Shown piece after piece: positions 8,564 through 17,998 of a stretch of 59,740 nucleotides of DNA. A program made the translations under genes and the position numbers. Positions within the stretch are counted from its first letter, which is position 1; each line of letters starts with the position of its first letter. Origin of the DNA: Lachnospiraceae bacterium. Lineage in GTDB: Bacteria > Bacillota > Clostridia > Lachnospirales > Lachnospiraceae. The notes below the pieces were generated by a model. The model saw only the letters and a list, made by a program, of their open reading frames with translations. It was not told the DNA's origin and ran no database searches. The stretch lies in assembly GCA_910574965.1 (NCBI GenBank), contig CAJTDB010000023.1:1-59740 (forward strand), written 5' to 3'.

Positions 8564-9778
8564 TTAGTGAATAACTTTATTTAGAATGCTCTTTATTTTT
8601 TTCATAAAGACAAAAAGAAATACATATAAACTACGACGGCTGTTAAATGGAACCAAGTCCAACACTTCACATAATTCATTACATATAGAATCTGTTCCAT
8701 AATTTTTTATGATTTGTTCCCTTCCTATTAAAGCCTTTTCAATGTACTCATCAGATGTCATTTCCAGAAGTTCTTTAATCAGTTTGTTAAAATTGTTTTG
8801 TGCATCATCTTGGACGGTAACTCTGGTAGAATCATCATGCACGTATGCATCTGAAATAACTTCATATGTATCAGGAATAACAGGAATTGTTAATATTCCA
8901 CGTTGAGCAGCATCAAGAACTGTTGTCCCCTGTCCAACATAAAGTACGGTGTTGTAATATAACTTTTCGAGTTCATTATAATCTGTTTTACTTTGAATAG
9001 TTATTTTATTCTTTATTGGTATCGGTAACTTGTTTATTTTATTAATAATTTGTTTCTCAGCATCTCCATACGTTACAACATGTAAATATAAATTTTGTGA
9101 AAAATCTGAATTTGCAACGTAATCGATAAGACCTAAAATATAACCCTTCCATGGAAAATCGGCCCTTGATATTGTTAAAATATTACATTTGTTTTTTCTG
9201 CTTGCTCGTCTATAAACAACTTCCAGATCAAGAGGAACAATATCTACTGGAATTCTAACTATTCTTATTTCCTTCCTGTCTATATTTAAATCATCACCAT
9301 AATAAGCATATGTATTATTAATTGTATGATTATCCATACATATAATATTAGTTGTATGCATCATTTCTGATAATAACTTTGATGTTAATTTTTTTACTAG
9401 CTTCAGTCCTATTTTACTATTTGTGTTTCCTCCAACTAGAAGTTGGTTATAATAAACAGAATATAAAATTGTTTTTATCTGATTTCCCTGCACAGAATAG
9501 AGTGTACAAAAATCTTCAATAGAGAAAGTAACTACATATTGTTCTTCTTGTTGATCTAATAGAAAGTGAAATGAGCTGATTTTATCCCATTTATCAATCT
9601 TTTTACAAATCACATTAGCTTTCTTATACCTTTGAAATATATCCTCTACAATTATCGAGGAATATAGTATAACTGTACTAAAACCTCTATTTTGAAATAC
9701 TTTACTCACTCTTTCTATCAGTAATTCAGTACCTCCAACTAGAAGATCTTTTTTTGTAAACCAAATAGTTTTCATCAT
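8564..9778 (-). CDS. Glycosyltransferase, GT4-like (GT-B fold)
   Basis: About 404 residues. The chosen start is ATG 9778 (MMKTIWFTKKDLLVGGTELL) with AGAGG just upstream; an in-frame ATG at 9799 has no ribosome site and would overlap the previous gene. VGGTELLIERVSKVF is the N-terminal GT-B glycine loop. The C-terminal half has NILTISRADFPWKGYILGL and VTYGDAEKQ. The expected E-x7-E donor motif is poorly preserved (VGQGTTVLDAAQRGI instead), so the family assignment is less sure than for its neighbours. Presumed to add one sugar of the left-locus repeat unit. Confidence 0.75.
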   Translation of the reverse strand: MMKTIWFTKKDLLVGGTELLIERVSKVFQNRGFSTVILYSSIIVEDIFQRYKKANVICKKIDKWDKISSFHFLLDQQEEQYVVTFSIEDFCTLYSVQGNQIKTILYSVYYNQLLVGGNTNSKIGLKLVKKLTSKLLSEMMHTTNIICMDNHTINNTYAYYGDDLNIDRKEIRIVRIPVDIVPLDLEVVYRRASRKNKCNILTISRADFPWKGYILGLIDYVANSDFSQNLYLHVVTYGDAEKQIINKINKLPIPIKNKITIQSKTDYNELEKLYYNTVLYVGQGTTVLDAAQRGILTIPVIPDTYEVISDAYVHDDSTRVTVQDDAQNNFNKLIKELLEMTSDEYIEKALIGREQIIKNYGTDSICNELCEVLDLVPFNSRRSLYVFLFVFMKKIKSILNKVIH

Positions 9779-9789
9779 ATTACCTCTAA

Positions 9790-10857
9790 TTAGTTGCAAA
9801 TCAACCTTCTGCTTTTGATAGGAATATTTTTACAACTCTTTTTAAATAAAATGTGTGCATGTACTGTTTTAGTAATCTTTTTTATATAGTACAAAAAAAG
9901 ATTTGCATTAATAAACACATGCACCATTTCAAAAACAGATAAATTTTCCTTTTTTTGTTTCAGTATTTTCATAAAAAATGCTTTGTAAAGTATCTTTTTC
10001 AACACCTTTTGATTGAAATAGTTTATCTCCTGGTTTTTTTTCATTACTAGCTCAATAAATTTTTTTGTTTCAGCTAAGCTAACGGAAACATCATATGGAC
10101 TTAAACTTTTTATATACTTAAGGTATTGTTTTCCTAATGAAATTCTCTTTAGGTTTTCACCTAATACCTTTTCTTTAGATGTCCCTTGTGTTTCACTTCC
10201 CAATGTACTTGTGTTGGACATGTGTATTCTATAGCATAATCCGATTTCAGGTATAATTGTAAAATTTCCATATTGGCAACACCTGTTCCATAGATCAAAA
10301 TCTTCTGAATAGTTGTATCCTTTTCTATATTTTAAGTGATTATTTATAATAAATTCTTTCCTAAACATTACAGTTGGATGATATACTTCATTAGAGAAAA
10401 ACAGACTTGCCTTTATCTCATCAGATGTACACCATGGATAAACCGCATATCTATCTTTTACGCCAAATATTTTCACATACATACTGCTTACGTCTATATT
10501 ATGATGTTTCTCCATAAAAACAACTTGTTTTTCAATTCTATCCGGCAAAGAGTAATCATCGCTATCCATACGTGCAATATATTTTCCAGTTGTATGTTCT
10601 ATTGCAAGATTTAATGATTCCGGTAATTCTAAAGTCTCATGATTATTAATAATTTTTATACGTTTGTCCTTCTCTTTATATTTCATCAACTGTTCGAGAT
10701 TGTTGCCACCATTATTCACAAAAATGTACTCAATATTTTGATAAGTTTGTGTTAATAAACTTTCTATTGCCAAATCCAAGTAATTCGCTGGTGTATTTAG
10801 ACAAGACATGATCACAGAGACTTTAACATTTTGTTTCATCTTCGTCACAGCTTTCAT
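9790..10857 (-). CDS. Glycosyltransferase, GT2 family (GT-A fold)
   Basis: A 355-residue inverting glycosyltransferase. VSVIMSCLNTPANYLDLAIE starts the GT-A domain; YIFVNNGGNN, IARMDSDDYSLPDRIEKQ (metal-binding DxD, about residue 96-98) and SEDFDLWNRC (about residue 208) follow in family order. The C-terminal 130 residues are hydrophobic/basic and may hold the enzyme at the membrane. It is the gene directly before the 8564-9778 GT4 gene in the operon. The sugar transferred cannot be predicted. Confidence 0.88.
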   Translation of the reverse strand: MKAVTKMKQNVKVSVIMSCLNTPANYLDLAIESLLTQTYQNIEYIFVNNGGNNLEQLMKYKEKDKRIKIINNHETLELPESLNLAIEHTTGKYIARMDSDDYSLPDRIEKQVVFMEKHHNIDVSSMYVKIFGVKDRYAVYPWCTSDEIKASLFFSNEVYHPTVMFRKEFIINNHLKYRKGYNYSEDFDLWNRCCQYGNFTIIPEIGLCYRIHMSNTSTLGSETQGTSKEKVLGENLKRISLGKQYLKYIKSLSPYDVSVSLAETKKFIELVMKKNQEINYFNQKVLKKILYKAFFMKILKQKKENLSVFEMVHVFINANLFLYYIKKITKTVHAHILFKKSCKNIPIKSRRLICN

Positions 10858-10942
10858 ATTTTGTATCTATTCCTCTCGCTTTATACAAATATTCAAACGT
10901 TATAAAATGGTTTAATTAAGCTTATCTTTTATCCTTCGATTT

Positions 10943-12235
10943 TCATTCTATCTCCATCTTTCTATGACTTTGATAATAGAAATTTGCTAAGATTAAAGGA
11001 AACAAATACCTTATAAAAGTAACTGCCATACTTCCTTTCAGATCTGCAGAAATTAGTATTATTAGCAAAAGTATAAACATTATCCATTTACCTTTGCCTC
11101 TATTCATTTCAGCAAAAGTTTTTGCAAATATATTAATTAAATAAATATCTGTTCCATACAATAAAATTGATCCTAACAAGCCACTAAAATATATATTTCT
11201 CATGAATCCAACATCTGTATACTTATATGGCATTCCATTAAGTTCATACCACTTTCCGGAACCAACCAAAATTTCGTGGACACTAGGGGAGAAATATTTA
11301 TACATATTTGCCAGTTCGTAGGTTGAATTTACAGCAAATGTTTTATTAGTATAAAAATTCAGTAGTGGTTCGAATGCCCAAGTAATAACATTCTTTGAAA
11401 CAGTTGAATAATTATATAGAAAAATTATAGATGCTATTCCAGTTGCAGCAACTATACAAGTTCCTCCTAATACCCAAATTTTTTTTTCTTTAATTATAGT
11501 ATATAGAATGAAAATTCCTAAGAATAGCAGTTGTATAACTAGAGCAAATCGTCCGTAAAGGAAACATCCTGTAGTTAAAATTATAATTTTTATGCTGAAA
11601 ACCTTTTTAGGAATACTTCGCTTCAAATATTGCCCAATCAGGGCTAAACTTCCAAACAATGACATATATGCTTCTGAAAAGCTGGACCATCCTGCAGGAC
11701 CGTATCGTGTGGCATAAGAACTATCTTTTATAATGTATAAGGGCTGTTTGTCATTATATATAAAACTAATCCAAAAAGTTTTTAATGATGGTAATAATAA
11801 AAATAAGATTGAGAATAAAATATATAGAAGAACAGCATTTACGAAAATAGTTTCAAAATCAGAAGTTACCCTGTTTTTTTTATATAAATTTTTCCATATA
11901 ATAAACAAAGAACAGCTATTGATAATTTTAAATATCCATTTTATATAATCTGAAGCATACCAAAAATCACCTCCTAATATACCAGACATTAGAAATGACC
12001 ATAATGTATATATAAGAGCTAACTCAAAAAATAATTTAAATACGTTTTTTGTTTTGATACTCCATTGTTTCTCTGCAATAAAAACAACTACAGGTGTAAT
12101 TGCAATTATATAATATACTAATCTATGCAGCCTCATCACCGAATTGATGAAAAACGGGTCTAACATATACATGAAATAAAATGCCAGAAAAAAATTCCTG
12201 ATTTTTTTTCTTCCTCTGTTCGGAACAATAATCAT
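10943..12235 (-). CDS. wzy: Wzy-like O-antigen/capsule polymerase
   Basis: About 430 residues with ten or more hydrophobic segments and no soluble domain. Between the later segments is a large extracytoplasmic loop (SSFSEAYMSLFGS to the SVHEILVGSGKWYELNG region, about residues 185-340), the usual layout of Wzy polymerases. Start 12235 (ATG) has GGAG nine bases upstream; a TTG at 12250 would overlap the preceding gene. Family members share little sequence, so the call rests on topology and on its place between sugar-nucleotide and glycosyltransferase genes with a Wzx nearby. Confidence 0.78.
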   Translation of the reverse strand: MIIVPNRGRKKIRNFFLAFYFMYMLDPFFINSVMRLHRLVYYIIAITPVVVFIAEKQWSIKTKNVFKLFFELALIYTLWSFLMSGILGGDFWYASDYIKWIFKIINSCSLFIIWKNLYKKNRVTSDFETIFVNAVLLYILFSILFLLLPSLKTFWISFIYNDKQPLYIIKDSSYATRYGPAGWSSFSEAYMSLFGSLALIGQYLKRSIPKKVFSIKIIILTTGCFLYGRFALVIQLLFLGIFILYTIIKEKKIWVLGGTCIVAATGIASIIFLYNYSTVSKNVITWAFEPLLNFYTNKTFAVNSTYELANMYKYFSPSVHEILVGSGKWYELNGMPYKYTDVGFMRNIYFSGLLGSILLYGTDIYLINIFAKTFAEMNRGKGKWIMFILLLIILISADLKGSMAVTFIRYLFPLILANFYYQSHRKMEIE

Positions 12236-12239
12236 TATA

Positions 12240-13172
12240 TTATTCTCCAACCTGTTTTTTACAATTAGTGACTTTTATCCATTGCATTGTTTTATATATA
12301 CCTTCTGAAAAATTTGTTGTATTTATATATCCTGTTTCCCGCTCGACTTTTTTAAGGTCAAATTGACTATAAGAGATATCTACTCCATTGAATGGAATAT
12401 CTCCTAATCCGATCTCTGCTTCTGGATCAACAATATCTCTCATTTCAGCAAGAAATTCTCTTAGGGGTCTTGGCTTTCCACTTCCAATATAATATCTGTT
12501 AAAAGCTTTACCTTTTTCTGATACAGCAATAATCGAATTAATAGCATCTGTTATATAGATAAAGTCATATGTTTGATATCCATCTGTGAAAGAACAATGT
12601 TCTTTGCGAATAAGCTTATTAATAGATGTATATATCATACGAGCTGATTTTTCGCCGACACCATAAATATTTGTTATAATCACCGGGATAAAATCAATTT
12701 TACCAAGTTTTGCCACTGTTTCTCCCATAAGGTGTGCTGCCAGCTTACCTGCCCCATAAATATATCCTCCCCCCGGCTCAATATTGTCAGATTGAAGATA
12801 TTCATACGTCTCCATTTCGTTAATACTGGAGGCATAAATCACTCGCTTACAACCAATATCTTTGCATAGTTTTATATAATCACATACAAGTCTTACGTTC
12901 TCAAGTTGAACGTTATAGTCCGCGCGAGAATCACCAGAAGTACCAGCCCAAGCAAGGTGAAAACAACAATGATAATCATGCTGAGGTATTTCTTCCTTTA
13001 AGTCTTCAATTCTTTTGTTCATTGAACTAATACAAATAACAGATGGGTTTTCTTGTAATTCATTGTCAAAGTGATTGGATATTGCTATAATTTTATATTT
13101 TTTTTCCAACAATGCTTTAACTAAATTTTTTCCTATAAACCCATTAGCACCAGTCACAATCACATTCTGCAT
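12240..13172 (-). CDS. NAD(P)-dependent sugar-nucleotide reductase/epimerase (extended SDR)
   Basis: A 310-residue SDR: VTGANGFIGKNLVKAL is the GxxGxxG cofactor loop, and YASSINE followed by YGAGK (about residue 150) gives the catalytic serine-tyrosine-lysine set. It lies directly after the CDP-glucose 4,6-dehydratase gene, the position of CDP-abequose/paratose synthase genes in 3,6-dideoxyhexose loci. Here no RfbH-type C-3 dehydrase is present. It may instead reduce C-4 of a CDP-2,6-dideoxy or CDP-6-deoxy intermediate (inferred). An AAAGGT ribosome site precedes ATG 13172. Confidence 0.82.
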   Translation of the reverse strand: MQNVIVTGANGFIGKNLVKALLEKKYKIIAISNHFDNELQENPSVICISSMNKRIEDLKEEIPQHDYHCCFHLAWAGTSGDSRADYNVQLENVRLVCDYIKLCKDIGCKRVIYASSINEMETYEYLQSDNIEPGGGYIYGAGKLAAHLMGETVAKLGKIDFIPVIITNIYGVGEKSARMIYTSINKLIRKEHCSFTDGYQTYDFIYITDAINSIIAVSEKGKAFNRYYIGSGKPRPLREFLAEMRDIVDPEAEIGLGDIPFNGVDISYSQFDLKKVERETGYINTTNFSEGIYKTMQWIKVTNCKKQVGE

Positions 13173-13216
13173 ACTAATTTTACCTTTATTGCTTGTCTAT
13201 TTATTCCTGCTGAATT

Positions 13217-14272
13217 TTATAGTTCTAAAAATTCTTCAATTTCCCTATCCATACATGCTCTGACATTACCATTATTTATCCAACATTTACTCCATTCAAT
13301 AACCTTCTCAATGGCAACTTCAAGATTCCAATGTGGTTTCCATCCAAAAGTATCTTTTAATTTTGAGCAATCCAATTTTAAAAAATTTGCTTCATGAGGA
13401 CCATTCTCTGATTGATTAATCCATTTCATACCCTCACCCCATTTGTTAACAAAAAGTTCAACCAAGTCTCCTGTTTGGAAACAGTCTATATTATCTGGCC
13501 CTACATTGTAACAATCTGCATAGTCTTTTTCTTGATATTGCATGGCTGCAATCATCAGATACACATAAAGCGGTTCAAGAACATGCTGATAGGGACGTAT
13601 GGAATATGGGTTTCTAACAATTACGTTCTCATGTTTTATAGCCGCTCGAATACAATCCGGAATTATACGGTCATTGGCAAAATCTCCCCCACCAATTACA
13701 TTACCAGCTCTTGCAGTGGAGATCGCAACATGCCCATCTGAAAAAAAGCTGTTTTTGTATGATTGTGTAACTAGTTCAGAGCAAGATTTCGAATTCGAGT
13801 ACGGATCATACCCGTTCAGTTCTTCGTTTTCTCTATAACTCCATACCCATTCTTTATTAAGATAAACTTTATCAGTAGTTATATTCAAAAATGATTTTAC
13901 ACAAGAACTAGTTCTGACACACTCTAATATATTGACCGTTCCCATAACATTAGTGTCGTAAGTATAAACGGGATTTTTATACGAATCTCTAACTAATGGC
14001 TGCGCAGCAAGATGGAATACGATTTCTGGTTGTGCTATATCAAATGCAGCCTTTAATGTCTTATAATCTCTTATATCTCCGAACACTGAGGAAATATTCT
14101 GGCTAATATTTGCAATGTCATAAAGTGAATATTTTTTTTTGCTTCCTTTAGAATAACCTGTTACGATAGCACCTTGTTTGGTAAGCATTTTGCATAACCA
14201 AGAACCTTTAAATCCAGTATGACCAGTAATAAATACCTTCTTATTGTTATAAAAGTTTAAATTAAAATTCAT
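13217..14272 (-). CDS. rfbG: CDP-glucose 4,6-dehydratase
   Basis: A 351-residue extended SDR that converts CDP-glucose to CDP-4-keto-6-deoxyglucose. The ATG at 14272 has CTGAGGAAC upstream; an ATG at 14305 would begin inside the preceding gene. VFITGHTGFKGSWLCKML is the RfbG-specific version of the cofactor loop. FHLAAQPLVRDSY, NITTDKVY and YDPYSNSKSCSE follow in order, ending with RPYQHVLEPLYVYL. RfbG is recognisable against the dTDP-glucose homologue RfbB by the GHTGFKGSW loop and by the adjacent RfbF gene 11 bp upstream. Confidence 0.93.
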   Translation of the reverse strand: MNFNLNFYNNKKVFITGHTGFKGSWLCKMLTKQGAIVTGYSKGSKKKYSLYDIANISQNISSVFGDIRDYKTLKAAFDIAQPEIVFHLAAQPLVRDSYKNPVYTYDTNVMGTVNILECVRTSSCVKSFLNITTDKVYLNKEWVWSYRENEELNGYDPYSNSKSCSELVTQSYKNSFFSDGHVAISTARAGNVIGGGDFANDRIIPDCIRAAIKHENVIVRNPYSIRPYQHVLEPLYVYLMIAAMQYQEKDYADCYNVGPDNIDCFQTGDLVELFVNKWGEGMKWINQSENGPHEANFLKLDCSKLKDTFGWKPHWNLEVAIEKVIEWSKCWINNGNVRACMDREIEEFLEL

Positions 14273-14283
14273 GTATAAGTTCC

Positions 14284-15066
14284 TCAGTCTTTCCAAAGTT
14301 TCCATGGAGCTTTACCAGAATCCCATAATTTTTCAAGCTGTTGTTTCTCGCGGAGAGTATCCATACATTGCCAATATCCCCTGTGGACATAACCAACTAA
14401 TTGCTTTCCATCAACAAGTTTTAGAAGAGGTCCTTTCTCAAATATGGTGGTATCATCTTCAATATAATCAAATAATTGCGGTTCAAACACCATGAAACCG
14501 ATATTAATTAAATCACCATCTATATCTGATTTCTCACGAAAAGCATCAATGATCCCATTTTCTCCAACTTCTACCACGCCTTTATTTTGACCAAAATTAT
14601 ACATAGACATAGTACCAATTTTTTTATTTGATTTATGAAATGCGAGTAATTCAGAAATATTTATGTCTCCAACTGCATCGCCATATGTTAACATGAAAGT
14701 TTGGTCTCCTACATAATCTCGGATACGTTTTACACGTCCACCCGTTTGAGTATTTAGACCAGTATCAACAATCGTAACTTTCCATGGCTCAACATGTTTG
14801 TTATGAACAATTATCTCATTATTTCTTTTTGTGTAGTCAAAGGTGACATCAGATGTATGTAAAAAATAATCTGCAAACCACTCTTTAATTACATGCTGCT
14901 TATAGCCTGCACAAATAATAAATTCATTAAATCCATAATACGAGTATGTTTTCATAATATGCCAGAGAATCGGCTTGCCGCCAATCTCAATCATAGGTTT
15001 CGGTTTAAATACAGATTCTTCAGAAATACGAGTTCCAAATCCGCCTGCCAGAATAATTACTTTCAT
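14284..15066 (-). CDS. rfbF: Glucose-1-phosphate cytidylyltransferase
   Basis: A 260-residue nucleotidyltransferase that makes CDP-glucose from glucose 1-phosphate and CTP. It starts MKVIILAGGFGTRISEESVF, then KPKPMIEIGGKPILWHIMK, YGFNEFIICAGYK, the metal-site region MLTYGDAVGDINI and HRGYWQCMDTLREK. All are typical of RfbF, and the length matches the family. Its start overlaps the preceding GT2 gene by 4 bp, and RfbG follows. The pair commits carbon to CDP-linked 6-deoxy sugars. Confidence 0.95.
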   Translation of the reverse strand: MKVIILAGGFGTRISEESVFKPKPMIEIGGKPILWHIMKTYSYYGFNEFIICAGYKQHVIKEWFADYFLHTSDVTFDYTKRNNEIIVHNKHVEPWKVTIVDTGLNTQTGGRVKRIRDYVGDQTFMLTYGDAVGDINISELLAFHKSNKKIGTMSMYNFGQNKGVVEVGENGIIDAFREKSDIDGDLINIGFMVFEPQLFDYIEDDTTIFEKGPLLKLVDGKQLVGYVHRGYWQCMDTLREKQQLEKLWDSGKAPWKLWKD

Positions 15067-16079
15067 ATTTTTCCTTTTAACTTAGTTCTATTAAGTTTAA
15101 TATAACAAATTTGCATCAGATCATATCCTAAATAAGAAAGTAAAAGAGCTATTTTAACTTTCTTTCGTGTATATTTGTTTTTTATAATTTGAAATCTATG
15201 GTTATTTATAAAATTTTCTATTTTCTTTCTTTCCTTGTTATATTCTCTTACTGGTATCATAAGCAGTAAGACAATTGCTATATTTATAATTCTGCATCTT
15301 AAAGGTTCTGCATATACAGATTTTGTATTTGCATCCCAAAAATCCCTTAGCCCATTTAACGTTTTCATCTTTTGGACATGAAAAATTCCTTTCATTAGTC
15401 CTGTAGAACATTGTATATATTGGTAACCATTATAATTGCAAGCAACAATTACTTTCGACTTAACAAAACATTGATAATTGAATATAAAATCTTCTCCAAC
15501 AGACATTCTCTCATCAAACAATATACCTTCTACAATACTTTTCCTATAAATTTTCCCCCAAACGGCTGTTATCTCTAATCCAGGATAAATCGGAGTAAAA
15601 TAACACAATGCTTCTATAGCGGCCTGGGGATTGATAGTTTTAGAAATATGTTTGAACTTAGTTTCCGGATAGTCTTTTTTTAATTCTTGCTCTTCACTCA
15701 AACACTTACAGCAACACAAACTTATGTCTGCATTACTTTGTCTTAATTCTGCGAGCAACACTTCTAAATAATTATTACTTATATAGTCGTCAGCATCGAC
15801 AAATGCAACATATGTCCCTGATGCAGCATTTAGTCCCATATTTCTAGCAGCAGAGACTCCACTATTTTTTTTATGAAATACACATATTCTTGAATCTGCT
15901 TTTGCGTATTGTTCACAAATAATACCACAATTATCTGGGGACCCATCGTCAACGATAATAAATTCAATATTTCTATAACTTTGCCCAAGTACACTTTCGA
16001 TTGACTTTCGGAGCAGCTTTTCTCTTACCTTGTAGACTGGCATTATAACTGTAATAATTTCATCTATTTTATTTTTCAT
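15063..16079 (-). CDS. Glycosyltransferase, GT2 family (GT-A fold)
   Basis: A 338-residue GT2 enzyme. ITVIMPVYKVREKLLRKSIE opens the GT-A domain; IIVDDGSPDNCGIICEQYA, NSGVSAARNMGLNAASG and YVAFVDADDYI (DxD, about residue 98) are canonical. VGEDFIFNYQ stands at the acidic catalytic position. The C-terminal tail is basic and hydrophobic. Second gene of the left operon, likely elongating the lipid-linked oligosaccharide; donor unknown. Confidence 0.9.
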   Translation of the reverse strand: MKNKIDEIITVIMPVYKVREKLLRKSIESVLGQSYRNIEFIIVDDGSPDNCGIICEQYAKADSRICVFHKKNSGVSAARNMGLNAASGTYVAFVDADDYISNNYLEVLLAELRQSNADISLCCCKCLSEEQELKKDYPETKFKHISKTINPQAAIEALCYFTPIYPGLEITAVWGKIYRKSIVEGILFDERMSVGEDFIFNYQCFVKSKVIVACNYNGYQYIQCSTGLMKGIFHVQKMKTLNGLRDFWDANTKSVYAEPLRCRIINIAIVLLLMIPVREYNKERKKIENFINNHRFQIIKNKYTRKKVKIALLLSYLGYDLMQICYIKLNRTKLKGKI

Positions 16080-16240
16080 AATACTATTTCGTTCAATATA
16101 GCTATAATAGCTTCAATATGTTATATTGGATTAAGCTCTTTATAGATTTAATAACATGAAAGTAGGGGCAATAGTCTTAAATAGATATGCTATTTTACTT
16201 GCTGCTTTGTTCCCGGATGTATTCATGCAAAACATCCACT

Positions 16241-17338
16241 TCATATGATCCCATCCAATCTTGTAAGGTACCATTTTTGAAGTTTGGAAATTGCATGTTC
16301 CATATCATAATATTGACTACTTTCATTCAAAACAACATTTTCATTAGTCATTCTAATAGCTGCTTCCGCCCATTTATCTGCAGAATCGTTTAGCTTCATA
16401 CGGCAACAGCCATTACTAATAATAGCTTCATCAGGAATTGATTCGGATATCACTACAGGAACTCCTGCAATCTGACTTTCTATAGTTGTTAAAGATAAAC
16501 CTTCAAATAAAGATGGAAGAATCATTACATTGATGAGCTGATAATATTGGCTGGCGTTTGTGACTTTCCCAATCAAAACTGCATATTTTAATAGTTTCTT
16601 TGATCTTAATATGCCAACTATTTCATCATGCTTTTCTCCATCACCGACAAGTAGTAGGACAGCATTTTTCTTTTTCTCATGTATCTTTTCGAAAATATCA
16701 ATAAGAAACTTGTGATTTTTAGCATATGTAAACCTTCCAATATGTCCTATAACAAGTTTTCCTTCAAGATTAGGACATACCTTTTTCTTATTTTGTATAA
16801 ATTGTTTGAAGTCTATCGCATTCTTTAAAATATAAACTTTTTCTTTGTCAAATGTTCTGTTTCCAAACAGCCAACGGCCTGCTTTTTCTGAACAAGCAAA
16901 AAAATCCGTAGGAAATACTTTCGCAAAAAATCGAAGAACATATTTTAGAGAATTTCGTTTAAATTCATGTCCTCCAGGAACACTGTGATTATGAGCAATT
17001 CTTACAGGTACGCCTTCACGCCAAGCTGCATATAGGGGGAATATACTAAGAGTATTAATGTGAGAATGTACAATTTTATAATCGTTATTCCTAAAATATT
17101 TACGCAATACTTTGAGATAAGCTGGTAGCATTTGATAAGGTGGAATTTTATAAAAACGTGCTCCCATATCGATAATTTCCTGAGATGGTTCAACAGTCGA
17201 ATCAGAATCATAGTAGAAATCAAACTGAATTTTCGTTTTGTCTATTTTCCTGTAATAATTAAACACAACGGTTTCGACTCCACCAGCCCAAAGTTTTCCC
17301 ATTATTTGGGCTATTCGAATGGGCTCACTATCTTTCAT
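16241..17338 (-). CDS. Glycosyltransferase, GT4 family, first gene of the left operon
   Basis: A 365-residue GT-B enzyme. PIRIAQIMGKLWAGGVETVV carries the glycine loop, HSHINTLSIFPLY and IAHNHSVPGGHE (N-terminal histidine) follow, then IGHIGRFTYAKNH, LLVGDGEKHDEI and LFEGLSLTTIESQIAGVPVV (donor-binding E-x7-E). A strong ribosome site (CTGGAGGATTTA) precedes ATG 17338. It is followed by 160 bp before the GT2 gene. It resembles the EpsF/Cps-type GT4 subgroup; the sugar is not predictable. Confidence 0.9.
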   Translation of the reverse strand: MKDSEPIRIAQIMGKLWAGGVETVVFNYYRKIDKTKIQFDFYYDSDSTVEPSQEIIDMGARFYKIPPYQMLPAYLKVLRKYFRNNDYKIVHSHINTLSIFPLYAAWREGVPVRIAHNHSVPGGHEFKRNSLKYVLRFFAKVFPTDFFACSEKAGRWLFGNRTFDKEKVYILKNAIDFKQFIQNKKKVCPNLEGKLVIGHIGRFTYAKNHKFLIDIFEKIHEKKKNAVLLLVGDGEKHDEIVGILRSKKLLKYAVLIGKVTNASQYYQLINVMILPSLFEGLSLTTIESQIAGVPVVISESIPDEAIISNGCCRMKLNDSADKWAEAAIRMTNENVVLNESSQYYDMEHAISKLQKWYLTRLDGII

Positions 17339-17714
17339 TTTTTAAATCCTCCAGTAGCTATCAAGTTTTCTGCTTTTATAATAAATCCTCCTGTTGTCTT
17401 TTTGGCAAATGACAAACTCTTCCCTCAGTTAATTCTTTTGATGTAATAAAGGCAGTAAACAAAAGGAAAATATAATTCGGCTAAAATTGTTGATTTTATC
17501 ATAGGTAATTTGTTTTTTCACTGAGAACAAGAACAGAACCTTTTTATATTATCATAGCAAAGTACTAGTTTCTGAGCATGTAGGAGAGGGCATTCCATAA
17601 AGAATCTTAGCAACAAATTTTAATTCCTATATTATTTATATGCATCCTTGCAGAGCAAAAAAGGATTCGGTCATTCCTTTCATTCCAAACCCTTTTGTTA
17701 ATAGTACAACTTGA
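17339..17714. other. Leader/upstream region of the left operon
   Basis: A+T-rich DNA with no credible gene. On the minus strand just before the first GT4 gene, an AGGAGGATTTATT motif near 17390 closely copies the real ribosome site (GGAGGATTTAAAA) at 17340-17355. Together they suggest a leader peptide or a partial duplication. I see no convincing -35/-10 pair, so the promoter of the left operon is unassigned. Confidence 0.4.
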
Positions 17715-17803
17715 GGCGTTAAATCCGCCCTTTAGCGGCAGAATGGTGGGATTGGCGCTGAGATCAGGAGGTTTTTGCTGTTTTTGACCATGTATTTGAC
17801 TCC
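17715..17803 (+). repeat. Left copy of an 89-bp inverted repeat
   Basis: This 89-bp segment reads from GGCGTTAAATCCGCCC to TTTGACTCC and is repeated in reverse complement at 18965-19053 with two mismatches (AT here, GG there in the CAGA-GGTGGG stretch). It contains a short CCGC/GCGG hairpin. Both copies point inwards and bracket a 1,161-bp spacer holding an XRE regulator gene. Beyond the repeats the sequence shows no similarity. Confidence 0.97.
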
Positions 17804-17932
17804 TATAAACTACCTTTTCACCTCCGATTTAAGCAGTGTTTTTCTATTCTGTTCTATAGTAAATGCAGACAAAAAAGTGGCTCCAAAGTCTTTCAGCCTG
17901 TCTGTTTTTCTTTTCCCAAATAGAAAAAAGAA

Positions 17933-17961
17933 TTGTACATTCCGTCGAATGTACGTATAAT
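17933..17961 (+). promoter_or_regulatory. Promoter and palindromic operator of the XRE regulator
   Basis: TTGTAC (17933-17938) and TATAAT (17956-17961) are separated by exactly 17 bp, a textbook sigma-A promoter. A perfect 8-4-8 palindrome (GTACATTC, CGTC, GAATGTAC; 17935-17954) overlaps the end of the -35 and fills the spacer. A bound dimer would block polymerase, so I infer autoregulation by the XRE protein. It is not the Gram-positive LexA box, which carries GAAC/GTTC half sites. Confidence 0.85.
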
Positions 17962-17998
17962 AAATGTAATTAGTGAGGAGCAGAAAGGAGACTGTCCT

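Noticed and set aside
17935-17954. LexA/SOS box in the XRE promoter
   Set aside because: The half sites are GAATGTAC type, not GAAC/GTTC with the standard spacing.
17775-17960. Small protein starting in the left inverted repeat (MLFLTMYLTP)
   Set aside because: The same start is created at both repeat copies, but the sequences diverge at once afterwards and have no protein-like pattern.
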